The position numbers were made by a program, and so were the translations under genes. This document shows, in pieces, positions 45,159-54,078 of a stretch of DNA of 64,000 bases (its first letter is position 1; each line of letters opens with the position of its first letter). The DNA is from Streptomyces chromofuscus (lineage in GTDB: Bacteria; Actinomycetota; Actinomycetes; Streptomycetales; Streptomycetaceae), in NCBI RefSeq assembly GCF_015160875.1, contig NZ_CP063374.1, positions 496,001 to 560,000 on the forward strand, in the 5' to 3' direction. The notes beneath the pieces were generated by a model. The model had not been told where the DNA came from, did no database searches, and saw nothing but the letters and a program-made list of their open reading frames with translations.

Positions 45159-45223
45159 GGGGCCGCTGTCCCCATCGTCGTCCCCGACGCATGGGGAGGA
45201 CGGACGGCCGGAGGCCCGGCATC

Positions 45224-45694
45224 ATGGACGCCGTGGACACACCCAGCGAAGCGTGGATCACCATCGCCGCATACGAGAACCTGCCGGGCCGCCCCCACCC
45301 GATGGCAGCCGCCGGCGCTTGACTGCGCGAGCGCGGCATCGACTGGATGCCCTTCGGCCCGGACGAGATCCAGTGGGAGTTGACCTGCGGCATCGGCCCG
45401 GACGGCCACTGGCAGGGCTGGTTCGGTGTACGCGTCGCCCCTGACGCGCTCCGACGGCTCGGGCTCCATCCCGACCAGCCCACCTCCGCGGTCGTCGGTC
45501 CGTCTCCACCCGGCTGGTGGCACGCCGCCGCAGAACGTACTGCTCACCAGCACCGGGACGCCGTACGGCCGTATCCCTCACGGGGCACGGCGGAGCCGGT
45601 GGTCACACCGTCTCCGCTGCGCGCCCGGCGGCCGCCGGACCGCGCGCCGCGGGGCGCAGCCTGCGGCCCCGGCGGGTCGGTCCCCAGGGCTTGA
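45224..45694 (+). pseudogene. Gene with an in-frame TGA stop
   Basis: ATG 45224 has GGAGG upstream and encodes MDAVDTPSEAWITIAAYENL and PGRPHPMAAAGA before TGA 45320-45322. The frame then continues LRERGIDWMPFGPDEIQW, CGIGPDGHWQGWFGVRVAPD, with natural codon use. One nonsense change (for example TGG to TGA) explains the split. The end overlaps the gene on the other strand. Family not recognised. Confidence 0.45.
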
Positions 45695-46145
45695 GGACCG
45701 AGATCGCCGTCATGAAGAGGTAGGCGGACAGCGACACCACCGGTCCCATGAGGATGTCCCCGGACTCCGGCAGCCCCTCACCGGCCGCCACAGCGGTGAC
45801 CGCGGTGTTCACCCCGGGGCGCAGGGCGAACGCCGTGGCGGTGATCGTGGCCAGGGTCAGCCAGAACTTCGTGTAGACCCATCGGTGCCTCGCCAGCCCC
45901 CACGGTGTTCCCAAGGACAGCAGCAGGCCGCTGAGGAGCGTGAGCAGCGCGACGGGGAGCAGGAGCCAGTCGGCGAAGAGCTTCATGGCCCGCACGGACG
46001 CCTCCACCGTCACCGCGGATCCGGTGGCGGAGGCGGTGACGGCGAGTGCGAGCAACCCGGACGTGAGCCCGAGCCAGCCCGCGGAGGCGACGACATGAAC
46101 GACGAGTGAGGCCCGGCGTGCCGGGCGGCTGAGTTTCACACGCAC
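45603..46145 (-). CDS. Integral membrane protein (DUF2269-like)
   Basis: 180 aa from GTG 46145; GTGs at 46148 and 46139 are also possible. Four membrane helices: about 15-35, 52-75, 85-105 and 140-160. VKLSRPARRASLVVHVVASAGW and HRWVYTKFWLTLATI are typical of DUF2269-like small membrane proteins. Function unknown. Divergent from the DUF1963-like gene, about 275 bp away. Confidence 0.6.
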   Translation of the reverse strand: MRVKLSRPARRASLVVHVVASAGWLGLTSGLLALAVTASATGSAVTVEASVRAMKLFADWLLLPVALLTLLSGLLLSLGTPWGLARHRWVYTKFWLTLATITATAFALRPGVNTAVTAVAAGEGLPESGDILMGPVVSLSAYLFMTAISVLKPWGPTRRGRRLRPAARGPAAAGRAAETV

Positions 46146-46419
46146 CACCGTGCCGGGCACCGGGGGTACGGAGCGTCTGACGGCGGGAGTAAGCGCTCGT
46201 ACTGACGTCGGCGTAGGAGTCCGGCCTTCGGGGTCTCCCCGGGCACGGCAGCAGGGCGACGCCGTACGGGCTCGGGGAAGGGCAACTCCCTCTGCGCTCC
46301 CCGGCACCAGGGCTCGGCCGCAGCCACAGCAGCCGGCCACAGCGGGCACGCTGACGCCGCCCGACCGGACTGTCCGTGCCTCGTGCTTGGATACAGGACC
46401 GGCGTTGGGAAGGGATGAC

Positions 46420-47451
46420 ATGACACGTACAACACCGTCGCGCCCGCTGGACGTGACCGTCGCGTTTCCGGAACTGGCGAGCCTGGCGAGGACGGCCGTC
46501 CGGCTGCACCCCCTCCCGGGTGCACCCACCGTCCACGACAGTTCGGTTGGCGGACCGCTGCTGTGGCCGGCGGACGAGCCCTGGCCGGAGCACGAGCCGA
46601 CGTACCGGTACTCCGGGCGACTGACCACGTTGGAGGACGTTCGCACGTTGCGGGCCGTTCTCACGCGGGCGTGGTCACGGCCCCGGGGACCTCGCCAGAA
46701 CCTGCTCAACGAGCGGGAGCAGGAACTCGTGGACCGGATACACGCGGGACACTCTGCGGAACTACTGCCGCCGGGGCCGCAGCCGCTGATTCCGCTCGCG
46801 CAGTTCTACGCCCGTGACGTACCCGGACTTCCGTTCCCCGAGGGGACGGACCTGCTGCAGGTGCTGTGGGTGCCGTCCGCCGAGATCGAGGGATGCTCCC
46901 CGGCCGTGCAGCTGAGATGGCGGCTGTCCTCACAGGTGGAGCAGGTTCTGGCCGCTCCGCCCGAGCCGGCCTGCGTCGAGGACGGCGACCACGTCCCGGA
47001 GCCGTGCCTGCTGCATCCGGAACCGGTGCGCGAGTTCCCCCCGTCCCACCTCCTCGACGAGGAATGGGCGGCGCGTCTGCTGAAGTGGTCCGAGGAGCAG
47101 TCGGTGGACTACGGGAACGATCTGTCCGTCGCACCCGGCTGGAAGGCAGGCGGATGGCCGGCCGCATTCACCTTCCGCGATGCGGCGGACTCCGACGAAC
47201 TGCACTGCGGCGAGTGCGGCGGGCCCGTGGAAGCCCTCCTCACCATCGGCAGCAGCGAGTGGGACGGGGCGACCGGCAGCTGGCGTCCGGTCGAGGAGGG
47301 GCAGGACAGCGAGGACGGCGAGAAGCCGACCGGGCATCCGTACCGGACCACCCACGAACCCACCATGGTCACCATCGGGCGCGGCTACACCCTGCAGGTC
47401 TACTACTGCGTCGGCACGCCCTCCCACCTACCGCGGACGATCATGCAGTGA
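46420..47451 (+). CDS. DUF1963-like (YwqG-type) cytosolic protein
   Basis: 343 aa from ATG 46420 with GGGAAGGG upstream. GGPLLWPADEPWP near the N-terminus and IPLAQFYARDVPGLPFPEG are typical of DUF1963/YwqG proteins. A CGECGGP segment in the C-terminal third may form a zinc knuckle with other Cys. No catalytic motif is seen; function unknown. Confidence 0.65.
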   Translation: MTRTTPSRPLDVTVAFPELASLARTAVRLHPLPGAPTVHDSSVGGPLLWPADEPWPEHEPTYRYSGRLTTLEDVRTLRAVLTRAWSRPRGPRQNLLNEREQELVDRIHAGHSAELLPPGPQPLIPLAQFYARDVPGLPFPEGTDLLQVLWVPSAEIEGCSPAVQLRWRLSSQVEQVLAAPPEPACVEDGDHVPEPCLLHPEPVREFPPSHLLDEEWAARLLKWSEEQSVDYGNDLSVAPGWKAGGWPAAFTFRDAADSDELHCGECGGPVEALLTIGSSEWDGATGSWRPVEEGQDSEDGEKPTGHPYRTTHEPTMVTIGRGYTLQVYYCVGTPSHLPRTIMQ

Positions 47452-47975
47452 CTCTCGTAACGCTCCAGTGAGTGAGTTGGGCCTGCCCGGCGCCCGCGAG
47501 TCGTCCGGCAGGCCGCCTCGCTCGTCATCCGCTGCTCAGATGCCTCCGGATGCTTCCGATGCCGGCAGCCGCGCTCGTCGCAGGGGTGTGGGAACCGACC
47601 GTCTGGTGGGGGCCGTGCCAACGGCCGGAGTCCGTCTTCCAGGCGACACACGGTTCGTCGCGTCGCTGCCGGCAGCGCGGTGTCCCCCCGCCCTGCTCGG
47701 GTCGCCGTCGCACACACCGGTGTTCCATTGCCCCGACGGTGCGACGTCCGCACCACTCTCGCGCGCAACGCACTCCTCCGAGCCCTCCTGGTCCCGCTTC
47801 CGCAGCCGGTTCCGTCCCTGATATCCATCACGTGACCGCTGGTGCACCCTCGTCCGGGCCCACCGCCCTCCGGCCGCGCCCGTCAACGACCGGTCCTGAT
47901 CGGTGACGGTAGACGCTTCGGGACCCGGCCATCGGCTTGCGCGCAGACAGAACACGCCGTGCTGGGCACGGCGGG
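47452..47975. other. 524-bp region without a recognisable gene
   Basis: Short frames occur on both strands but none combines a ribosome site, natural codon use and a known family. Confidence 0.4.
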
Positions 47976-48632
47976 TCACACGTGGGTGAGGAGGCGGTCC
48001 AGGGGGCGGGGTACGTGCTGGAGGTCCAGGTGCGCCACCAGTGCCTGCGCGTACAGTGCCTTGCGGCCGCTGTGCGTGCCCATGAAACGTCGTAGTTGGT
48101 GCTCGACGGGCCGTTCCCGTTGCGCGGGCTGGCCCTGGAAGGTGCGGAAGGGACGCGTCTCGCCCTGTGCCTCGATCACCTGCCGTACTCCCTCGGGCCC
48201 GAGGGCGCGGATCAGCTCGTCCTCCAGATCGGCGACGCACACGTGGAACCCGAGCGCCTCCAGTCCGACGGGCGTGAGGCCGGTCCCGAGCCCCACCCGC
48301 TCCAGATGGCGCCGGAAATGCCGCTCCTCGCCGATGTCGCACAGGCCGGCCAGTGGGAGGCCGAGGCCCGACGGACCGCACACGTCCAGGAAGCGCCCGA
48401 TGTTCGTCGCCCCTCCGAGCGGTACCACCGCGATGCCCTCCGCACCGAGGTCGCGACCGTAGCGCGTGGCCAGCGCTTCGAGCGCGGCCTGATCACTGGT
48501 CCCCTCGACGAGCACGACCGTCCGCACACGGCCGTCGGCCAGCTCCCGCGCCACCGCGGCCGCCGCGTCCGCCGCTGTTCCACCGGCCGCCCAGGCGACC
48601 AGTGCCTGGCGGAATCGCCTCAACTCGTCCAC
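47976..48632 (-). CDS. TOPRIM-domain protein (OLD-type nuclease-like)
   Basis: 218 aa from GTG 48632 with GAGG upstream. VLVEGTSDQAALEALATRYG is the TOPRIM start with the catalytic Glu. Next come GIAVVPLGGATNIGRFL and LCDIGEERHF, where the acidic DxD-type position carries D. Such stand-alone TOPRIM proteins are found in Streptomyces and relate to OLD nucleases without the ATPase domain. A nuclease or repair role is plausible but unproven. Confidence 0.65.
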   Translation of the reverse strand: MDELRRFRQALVAWAAGGTAADAAAAVARELADGRVRTVVLVEGTSDQAALEALATRYGRDLGAEGIAVVPLGGATNIGRFLDVCGPSGLGLPLAGLCDIGEERHFRRHLERVGLGTGLTPVGLEALGFHVCVADLEDELIRALGPEGVRQVIEAQGETRPFRTFQGQPAQRERPVEHQLRRFMGTHSGRKALYAQALVAHLDLQHVPRPLDRLLTHV

Positions 48633-48813
48633 GACACCTCGCTTCCCGGCGCCATCCTGGCACGGGCCGGATTCCGAACGCACGCGCGTTTTCCGGGGGC
48701 CTCCCGTCCGGGGGGCGGGAGGAGGTGCGGCTTCGGCGAACCGTCGAACCGCCAGGTCCGGTGCCCACGGCGATAAGGGTCGAGGGGACGCATCCGCCCT
48801 CAACACCTCGGGG

Positions 48814-49002
48814 GTGGCCATGGTGCCGTCGCCGTGGGCGCGGACGCGGGTCGCGCGCCGTGCGGCTGAACCGTTCGAACCGACCGCTTGGGCGTGCTGC
48901 TCGATCAGTGGGGCCCGTCCGAACCTCGAAGCACTCCGCGACCGGATCAGGCACCAACCCACCCTGCCCCGGTGCTTCACGGTCGACCGCGCCCAGGCAT
49001 GA
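48814..49002 (+). pseudogene. Possible acyltransferase-like remnant
   Basis: A 62-codon frame ends with SISGARPNLEALRDRIRHQP and LPRCF, which resembles the N-terminal part of wax-ester-synthase/condensation-like acyltransferases (pattern G-x-x-P-x-L-E-A-L-R-x-R-I). The rest of such a protein is absent. The wider gap, 48633-49005, holds nothing else. Confidence 0.25.
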
Positions 49003-49005
49003 GCC

Positions 49006-49359
49006 TCACTGACGCCGCCGGCCCAGGACGCAGAACTCGTTGCCTTCGGGGTCTGCCAGTACGACCCACGATTGATCACCCTGGCCAATGTCGACACGCT
49101 TCGCACCGTGAGCCACGAGACGGGCCACCTCGGCCTCCTGATCGTCCGGCCTGAAGTCCAGGTGCAGTCGGCTCTTGGACTTCTTGCTCTCGTCGAGACG
49201 GACGAAGTCCAACCCCGGCAGGCGATCCGGCTCCGGCCGGATCTCGAACTCGTCGTCGGAGGACTGGACCACGACCCACCCCAGAGCCTCGGCCCACCAC
49301 TGGCCCAGGGCCGCCGGATCTTCCGAGTGAACGATTACCTGTTCCCATTCCAAGGTCAT
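49006..49359 (-). CDS. VOC/glyoxalase-like protein
   Basis: 117 aa. EWEQVIVHSEDPAALGQWWA and WVVLADPEGNEFCVLG are the paired strands of the glyoxalase_6-type VOC family. Single-gene VOC proteins of this kind are common in Streptomyces; substrate unknown. ATG at 49359. A hairpin (49387-49417) lies just upstream. Confidence 0.8.
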   Translation of the reverse strand: MTLEWEQVIVHSEDPAALGQWWAEALGWVVVQSSDDEFEIRPEPDRLPGLDFVRLDESKKSKSRLHLDFRPDDQEAEVARLVAHGAKRVDIGQGDQSWVVLADPEGNEFCVLGRRRQ

Positions 49360-49386
49360 CCGCAGAGCTTAGCCTCGATCTTTCTT

Positions 49387-49417
49387 GATGGTCCGCTGAC
49401 GGAGTCGGCGGACCATC
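49387..49417. terminator. Hairpin between the IS element and the VOC gene
   Basis: Perfect 10-bp arms, GATGGTCCGC (49387-49396) and GCGGACCATC (49408-49417), 11-nt loop. It may stop transcription from the transposase or form a leader structure for the VOC gene. Confidence 0.5.
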
Positions 49418-49495
49418 TTGTTGCGGGTGGCGGAGGCTGGGCAGGCTGAGGGCCCGAGTGTCGTCTCGGGGGCGCCGGGTTCCACTGCTCCGGGT

Positions 49496-50973
49496 GGTGA
49501 GGTGCTGTAGTAGGGACGGGGAATTTGCTGGTCAGCCGGGGTTCGGCAGGAGTGCGAGCCGTTCGAGAGCGGCGGTGAGGTGGCTGGTCCAGGGCCAGTG
49601 CCCGGCCAGGCGGAGGATCCGCCGGCGGCCGGTGGTCACGAGCTGTCCGGCCGCGGTGAACAGGCAAAGCCGTAGTCGGCGGGGCTCCCAGAGGCGGGCC
49701 TTGCCGGTCAGGGCGAGCATCGGCATCCAGGCCAGCAGCTCGAGAGCGATCTGCACGATCTCCAGCCAGATCCGGTTCTGGGCCGTGCGGTGGAGGGGCA
49801 GGTTGCGCAGGCCGGTGGCCCGGGCGGCGCGGATGCGGTCCTCGGCCCGGGCCCGCAGCCGGTGACGGAGCTCGAGGGCGGCGATCGGCCGGCCCGAGGT
49901 GTTGGTGGCGAAACAGGTCAGCCGCATGCCGTCGGCATCCGTGAGCCGCAACTGGGCTCCAGGATGCGGTCGTTCCTTCCTGACGATCAGCCGCATGCCC
50001 TCCGGCCAGCCGTCCAGGACGTCGCCGGTGAGTTCAGCGACCCAGGCGCCGTCGCGGATCTCGCCGTCCGCCTCGACGGCTGCCGTCCAGGCCGATGCCG
50101 GAACCTTCAGCACATGCTGGTGGATCGCCTCGGTGATCACCATGCCGACCGAGTAGGACAGCCACCGTCCCCGCTGGGCGAGCCAGGCGACGAAGTCGTG
50201 GGTGCCGCCCGCGGAGTCGGTGCGGATCAGGGTCCGACGTCCGCGCCGGTACTTCTTCGGCAGCTGGGCCAAGGCCAGTTGGGTGGCGGTGATGTGGTCG
50301 GTGGCCGTGTTCGAGCCCGCGTTGCCCGGTCTGAGCAGGGCCGTGACCGGTTCACCGGTGCCGCCTGGTCCGTGGTCGACGAACCCCATCAGCGGGTGGT
50401 GCCCGTAGGTCCGCTTCCACGTGGGTGCGGCGTCCTCCTTGTCCGAGTGCGCGATCACCAGCACCCCGTCGAGGTCGACGGTCACCGTGCCGCCCGCATC
50501 AGGCGCTTCCCGGCCGGCCAACCACCAGACACGTTGCCGGACTTCGGCCCGCGCGGCCCGGATAGCCCGCAGGGCCTTCTCTCCGGAGGCTGCGAGGGTG
50601 TCGATGAGGCGGGAGACCGTCGGGTCGGAGGCCACCGGCCCGAACACTGCCGGCTCGGCCCGCAGCATGGCGACATCCGCGAGGCAGTCCCCGCCCAGCG
50701 CAATCGCCAGGGCCACGTCCAGCAGGATCTTGCCCGGATCGTGCACCGCACGAGCCTTCCGCCACGGCGTCAGCGCCGCTGATATCGCGGTGTCCAAGCC
50801 GGCCTTGCGGACGGTCTCGACCAGCAGCACGCCCCCTGCCTGGGAGACCACCTGGCGGCCGCCGCCCTCGATGCGGACACGCGGGTAGGACCCGATACGC
50901 TTCTTCACCTGGAGAGTGCTTCTTTCAGTGCAGCCGACAGGACCCTAGACAAGTCCCATCGTTGCAGGTCAGG
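49496..50973 (-). mobile_element. IS1380-type insertion sequence (ends tentative)
   Basis: A complete IS1380-type transposase lies inside. The proposed ends are GGTGAGGTGCTG at 49496 and, on the - strand, CCTGACCTGCAA from 50973. They share only about half their positions (TGA..TGC, then GGGAC). No clear target duplication was found, so the borders could be wrong by tens of bases. Decayed regulator fragments flank it on the right. Confidence 0.55.
49532..50908 (-). CDS. IS1380 family transposase
   Basis: 458 aa from GTG 50908 (MKKRIGSYPRVRIEGG). The DDE core is visible: TVTVDLDGVLVIAHSDKEDA (first Asp), TLIRTDSAGGTHDFVAWLAQ (second Asp), and the C-terminal LEIVQIALELLAWM region with the Glu. 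YGHHPLMGF is typical of IS1380. The frame is intact, so the element may still be active. A 10-bp inverted repeat (GGAGAGTGCT at 50911-50920, AGCACTCTCC at 50974-50983) frames the promoter side. Confidence 0.88.
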   Translation of the reverse strand: MKKRIGSYPRVRIEGGGRQVVSQAGGVLLVETVRKAGLDTAISAALTPWRKARAVHDPGKILLDVALAIALGGDCLADVAMLRAEPAVFGPVASDPTVSRLIDTLAASGEKALRAIRAARAEVRQRVWWLAGREAPDAGGTVTVDLDGVLVIAHSDKEDAAPTWKRTYGHHPLMGFVDHGPGGTGEPVTALLRPGNAGSNTATDHITATQLALAQLPKKYRRGRRTLIRTDSAGGTHDFVAWLAQRGRWLSYSVGMVITEAIHQHVLKVPASAWTAAVEADGEIRDGAWVAELTGDVLDGWPEGMRLIVRKERPHPGAQLRLTDADGMRLTCFATNTSGRPIAALELRHRLRARAEDRIRAARATGLRNLPLHRTAQNRIWLEIVQIALELLAWMPMLALTGKARLWEPRRLRLCLFTAAGQLVTTGRRRILRLAGHWPWTSHLTAALERLALLPNPG

Positions 50974-51084
50974 AGCACTCTCCGCTTATTTGATCAAACC
51001 TCGGACACCCCACCTCGTGAAAGCGCGAGGTTAGAGCTACCGAGCACCCAAGAAACAAGCACTCAGGTGATCCGCACCATCCGC

Positions 51085-51450
51085 TCACTCCTCACCCGCT
51101 CCCCCGGCCGTCGCGGGGCATCCGGCGTCGATTCCGGTGAGGAAGGCGGCGAGGACGCGGCACAGGCGGGGTTCCACCTCGACGACGGCGTGGCCGAGCC
51201 GGGGGTCGGTCTCGTAGAGCTCCCGCAGGCGCGGGCCGGGGCCGGCCATCTGCCACAGGGCGTCGGCCATGCGGGTCGGGAGGCGCGAACAGCACCACGT
51301 CGCCGGGCCCGAAGGCCTCGTCGTCGATCCCTGGGAAGCTGTGGTCCCGCACGGTCCCGTCGTGGACGACGCACAGGCAGATCCCGCCGAGCGGCGTCAC
51401 CGAGCAACTCTCCGCAAGGACGCCGCCGGTTTCGGCGCCCGGATCAAGGC
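51085..51450 (-). pseudogene. AraC-type sensor fragment fused to unidentified sequence
   Basis: The - frame from about 51450 reads CSVTPLGGICLCVVHDGTVR and DEAFGPGDVVLFAPPD, the cupin-like sensor start of Streptomyces AraC-type regulators. It then changes frame at about 51272 into MADALWQMAGPGPRLRELYE and DPRLGHAVVEVEPRL, which is not the expected continuation. No HTH follows. The region next to the IS (50984-51985) is otherwise without intact genes. Confidence 0.4.
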
Positions 51451-51985
51451 GGCGGCCGAGGCGGCGATCCCACCCCGTTGACGCCTTTCGGCGGGCCCGC
51501 CCGACGCCGACACGGTGTGGGCCGGCACCGAGACCGAGCGCTGCGCAGGTCGGGCCGGCTCGCCGGTGAACACCTTCCGGCGACAGGGGCACGGCGGAGC
51601 CGTCGTGCTGGAGGAGACCGAGGCGTGGTTCGTCGGCCGGGGTGTGGGGCGCGCCGGTGCGGGCGACATCGTCGGGGTCGTGCCGGACCCGGTCGAGTGG
51701 GGTGCGCGGGAGGGTTCGGGTGAACCGCTGCTGCGGCTCAGCGAAGCCCGCCGTGTCGAGCCCGGCCATCCCGTGGACCGAGCCTCCCTCCGGGACCCGT
51801 TCCCCGTACCGCCGGTGCCCCTGGGAGGCCGCCCGATCGTTCGGAGTGCAGCCGGAGCCGATCTCCGACCGCACTCGGCGCGCCTCCGCTTCGTACAGTC
51901 GCCGATCACTGGCAGCACGTCGTCACCGGGGAGTCGACGGCGCCGGACCGCTCGCGGCGTGCGAGCCGGACGTACCTTCGGACGT

Positions 51986-52183
51986 ATGGACGAGATGCCC
52001 CAGCGCATCGACCCCGCGACAGACCGGACGGCCGCCGCGCGACTGTTGGGCTGCGCCCCTGACGAGGTCGGATACTGCCCGCGCTGTCAGGGGCTCACGC
52101 ACCGCTACGGACGCGGCGCCCAGATCATCTGCCCCGCGTGCCGTTGGGCGGAAGCGCCGCTCGACGCACCGTTCCGGCCTTGA
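51986..52183 (+). CDS. Small zinc-ribbon protein
   Basis: 65 aa from ATG 51986 (ATG 51995 also possible). Two CPxC pairs (YCPRCQG and ICPACRW) 17 residues apart form a typical zinc ribbon; the rest is short and charged. It may bind nucleic acid or a protein partner. It is separated from the dehydrogenase by about 160 bp. Confidence 0.55.
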   Translation: MDEMPQRIDPATDRTAAARLLGCAPDEVGYCPRCQGLTHRYGRGAQIICPACRWAEAPLDAPFRP

Positions 52184-52346
52184 CCCCGAGGCGGGTTGCA
52201 CCCCCTGACCCGCGGGCGTTACCTGGAAGTACCGGCGGTGAGGCGGGCCCGACAGCCCGGCGCACATCCAGGGCCCACGCCTGATGTGCGTCCCCGGCCG
52301 CGGCCCCTCGCAGCCGCCTTCCAGCGCTCGACGGGAGGTGACACGG

Positions 52347-53498
52347 GTGAAAGCCGTTGTCTACGAGAGGCCCTTCAGCGTCACGGTGAAGGACGTCGAC
52401 GATCCGCAGATCCAGCACCCCAACGACGTGCTCGTACGGGTCACGTCGACCGCCATCTGCGGTTCGGACCTGCACATGTACGAGGGCCGCACCGCGGCCG
52501 AGCCGGGCATCGTCTTCGGACACGAGAACCTCGGTGTCATCGAGGAGGTCGGCAGCGGCGTGACCTCCCTGTCCGAGGGTGACCGCGTCGTGATGCCCTT
52601 CAACGTCGCCTGCGGATTCTGCAAGAACTGCCTCGCCGGAGAGACGGGATTCTGCCTGACGGTGAACCCCGGCTTCGCCGGCGGCGCTTACGGTTACGTG
52701 GCCATGGGCCCGTACAAGGGCGGTCAGGCGGAGCGGATGCGGGTTCCGTTCGCCGACTTCAACTGCCTGAAACTGCCTCAGGGCGAGGAGTTCGAGACGG
52801 ACTTCGTGCTGCTCGCCGACATCTTCCCGACCGGGTACCACGGTTGTGAGCTCGCACAGGTCACACCCGGCGAGACCGTGGCCGTCTACGGCGCCGGACC
52901 AGTGGGCCTGATGGCGGCCTACTCGGCGCTGCTGCGCGGTGCGGCGAAGGTGTTCTCGGTCGACCGCGTGCCCGAGCGGCTCGCCAAGGCGGAGGAGATC
53001 GGGGCCATCCCCATCGACTTCACCCAGGGAGACCCGGCCGAGCAGATCAAGGAACAGATGAACGGAGAGGGAACCGACAAGGGCGTGGACGCCGTGGGTT
53101 ACCAGGCCCAGGCGCACGACGCCAGCCACGAGGAACCGGCGATCGTCCTCAACGAGCTGGTCGAAACGGTGCGGGCGACCGGCAGGCTCGGCGTACCGGG
53201 CCTGTATGTGCCGTCCGACCCGGGCGGACCCGACGAGCACGCCAAGCACGGCCAACTCCTGGTCTCGATCGGCAGGATGTTCGAGAAGGGCCAGAAGGTC
53301 GGCACCGGCCAGTGCAACGTCAAGCGGTACAACCGCCAGCTGCGCGACATGATCATCGCCGGGCGGGCCAAGCCCAGTTTCGTGGTGTCCCACGAGCTGC
53401 CGCTGGATCAGGCTCCGCAGGCGTACGAGAAGTTCGACAAGCGCATCGAGGGCTATACCAAGGTGGTACTGCACCCCGGTCACGCTCTCGCCGCGTGA
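52347..53498 (+). CDS. Zinc-dependent dehydrogenase (formaldehyde dehydrogenase-like MDR)
   Basis: 383 aa from GTG 52347 with GGGAGGTGAC upstream. Catalytic zinc ligands C38 and H59-E60, four structural-zinc Cys (C89, C92, C95, C103) and the NAD-binding GAGPVG are present. The insertion around FAGGAYGYVAMGPYKGGQAE is typical of glutathione-independent formaldehyde dehydrogenase-like medium-chain dehydrogenases. It probably oxidises an aldehyde or alcohol with NAD+. Single gene with its own terminator. Confidence 0.88.
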   Translation: MKAVVYERPFSVTVKDVDDPQIQHPNDVLVRVTSTAICGSDLHMYEGRTAAEPGIVFGHENLGVIEEVGSGVTSLSEGDRVVMPFNVACGFCKNCLAGETGFCLTVNPGFAGGAYGYVAMGPYKGGQAERMRVPFADFNCLKLPQGEEFETDFVLLADIFPTGYHGCELAQVTPGETVAVYGAGPVGLMAAYSALLRGAAKVFSVDRVPERLAKAEEIGAIPIDFTQGDPAEQIKEQMNGEGTDKGVDAVGYQAQAHDASHEEPAIVLNELVETVRATGRLGVPGLYVPSDPGGPDEHAKHGQLLVSIGRMFEKGQKVGTGQCNVKRYNRQLRDMIIAGRAKPSFVVSHELPLDQAPQAYEKFDKRIEGYTKVVLHPGHALAA

Positions 53499-53503
53499 GT
53501 CAC

Positions 53504-53533
53504 GGGTCCGGGCGCACCCGCGCGCCCGGACCC
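53504..53533 (+). terminator. Terminator after the dehydrogenase
   Basis: Perfect 12-bp arms, GGGTCCGGGCGC (53504-53515) and GCGCCCGGACCC (53522-53533), 6-nt loop, 5 nt after the stop codon. Confidence 0.8.
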
Positions 53534-53714
53534 TTCGCCGTGCTCCGGCATGAGCCACGCACAGGCAACTACCCACGGACCAAAGGGCCTTGCGGCCGCC
53601 GAGTCTCCCCGCAAGGCGGACCGACCAGACGGTGTGCGGGGAGGGTGCGCGGCCTCCAGGCCTCTGCCCGAGCCTCCGCAGCAGCCGCGCCCACAAGGGG
53701 ATCGCCTGGCCGTC

Positions 53715-53988
53715 GCCCCCGAGGGAGCCGATCTCGCGCGGCTGATGGCGCAGGACCCGGTCGGTCCCCGTCGTCATGCTCAACCTGCTGCGCTTCGCTC
53801 CCGACGGCCGCGCCTCCTACGACGAGTACTCGCGGCGGGCGGGCGTTTTCCTCGAGCGGTACGCAGGCGAGTTGCTGTACGCCGGCGACGGCGGCACTCC
53901 CCTGGTCGCCGAGCAGGGGCAGGCGTGGGACACGGTGCTGCTCGTCCGCCACCTCCCCGACCGCGCGGCGTTCAGCCGCGGCGGGTGA
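53715..53988 (+). pseudogene. Decayed DUF1330 gene
   Basis: EGADLARLMAQDPVG in one frame is followed after a shift near 53765 by VVMLNLLRFAPDGRASYDEY and GVFLERYAGELLYAGDGG, EQGQAWDTVLLVRHLPDRAAF, the start and centre of a DUF1330 protein. The C-terminal part is missing: the frame stops after FSRGG at 53988. A frameshift plus truncation indicate a dead gene. Confidence 0.5.
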
Positions 53989-54078
53989 CCGCGGAGCGTT
54001 CCGCCCGCGCGCGGCGTTCGACGCCGCCGTTTCAGCCCGCGCCCGTGCGACTCGGTCGGCCGTGCCCCCGAACCCCGG

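Noticed and set aside
45224..45694. Selenocysteine at TGA 45320
   Set aside because: No SECIS-like hairpin follows and the surrounding motif does not resemble a known selenoprotein; a nonsense mutation is simpler.
49510..50973. CTGACCAGCAA near the transposase stop as the left IS end
   Set aside because: It matches the right end only in direct, not inverted, orientation and overlaps the transposase stop codon.
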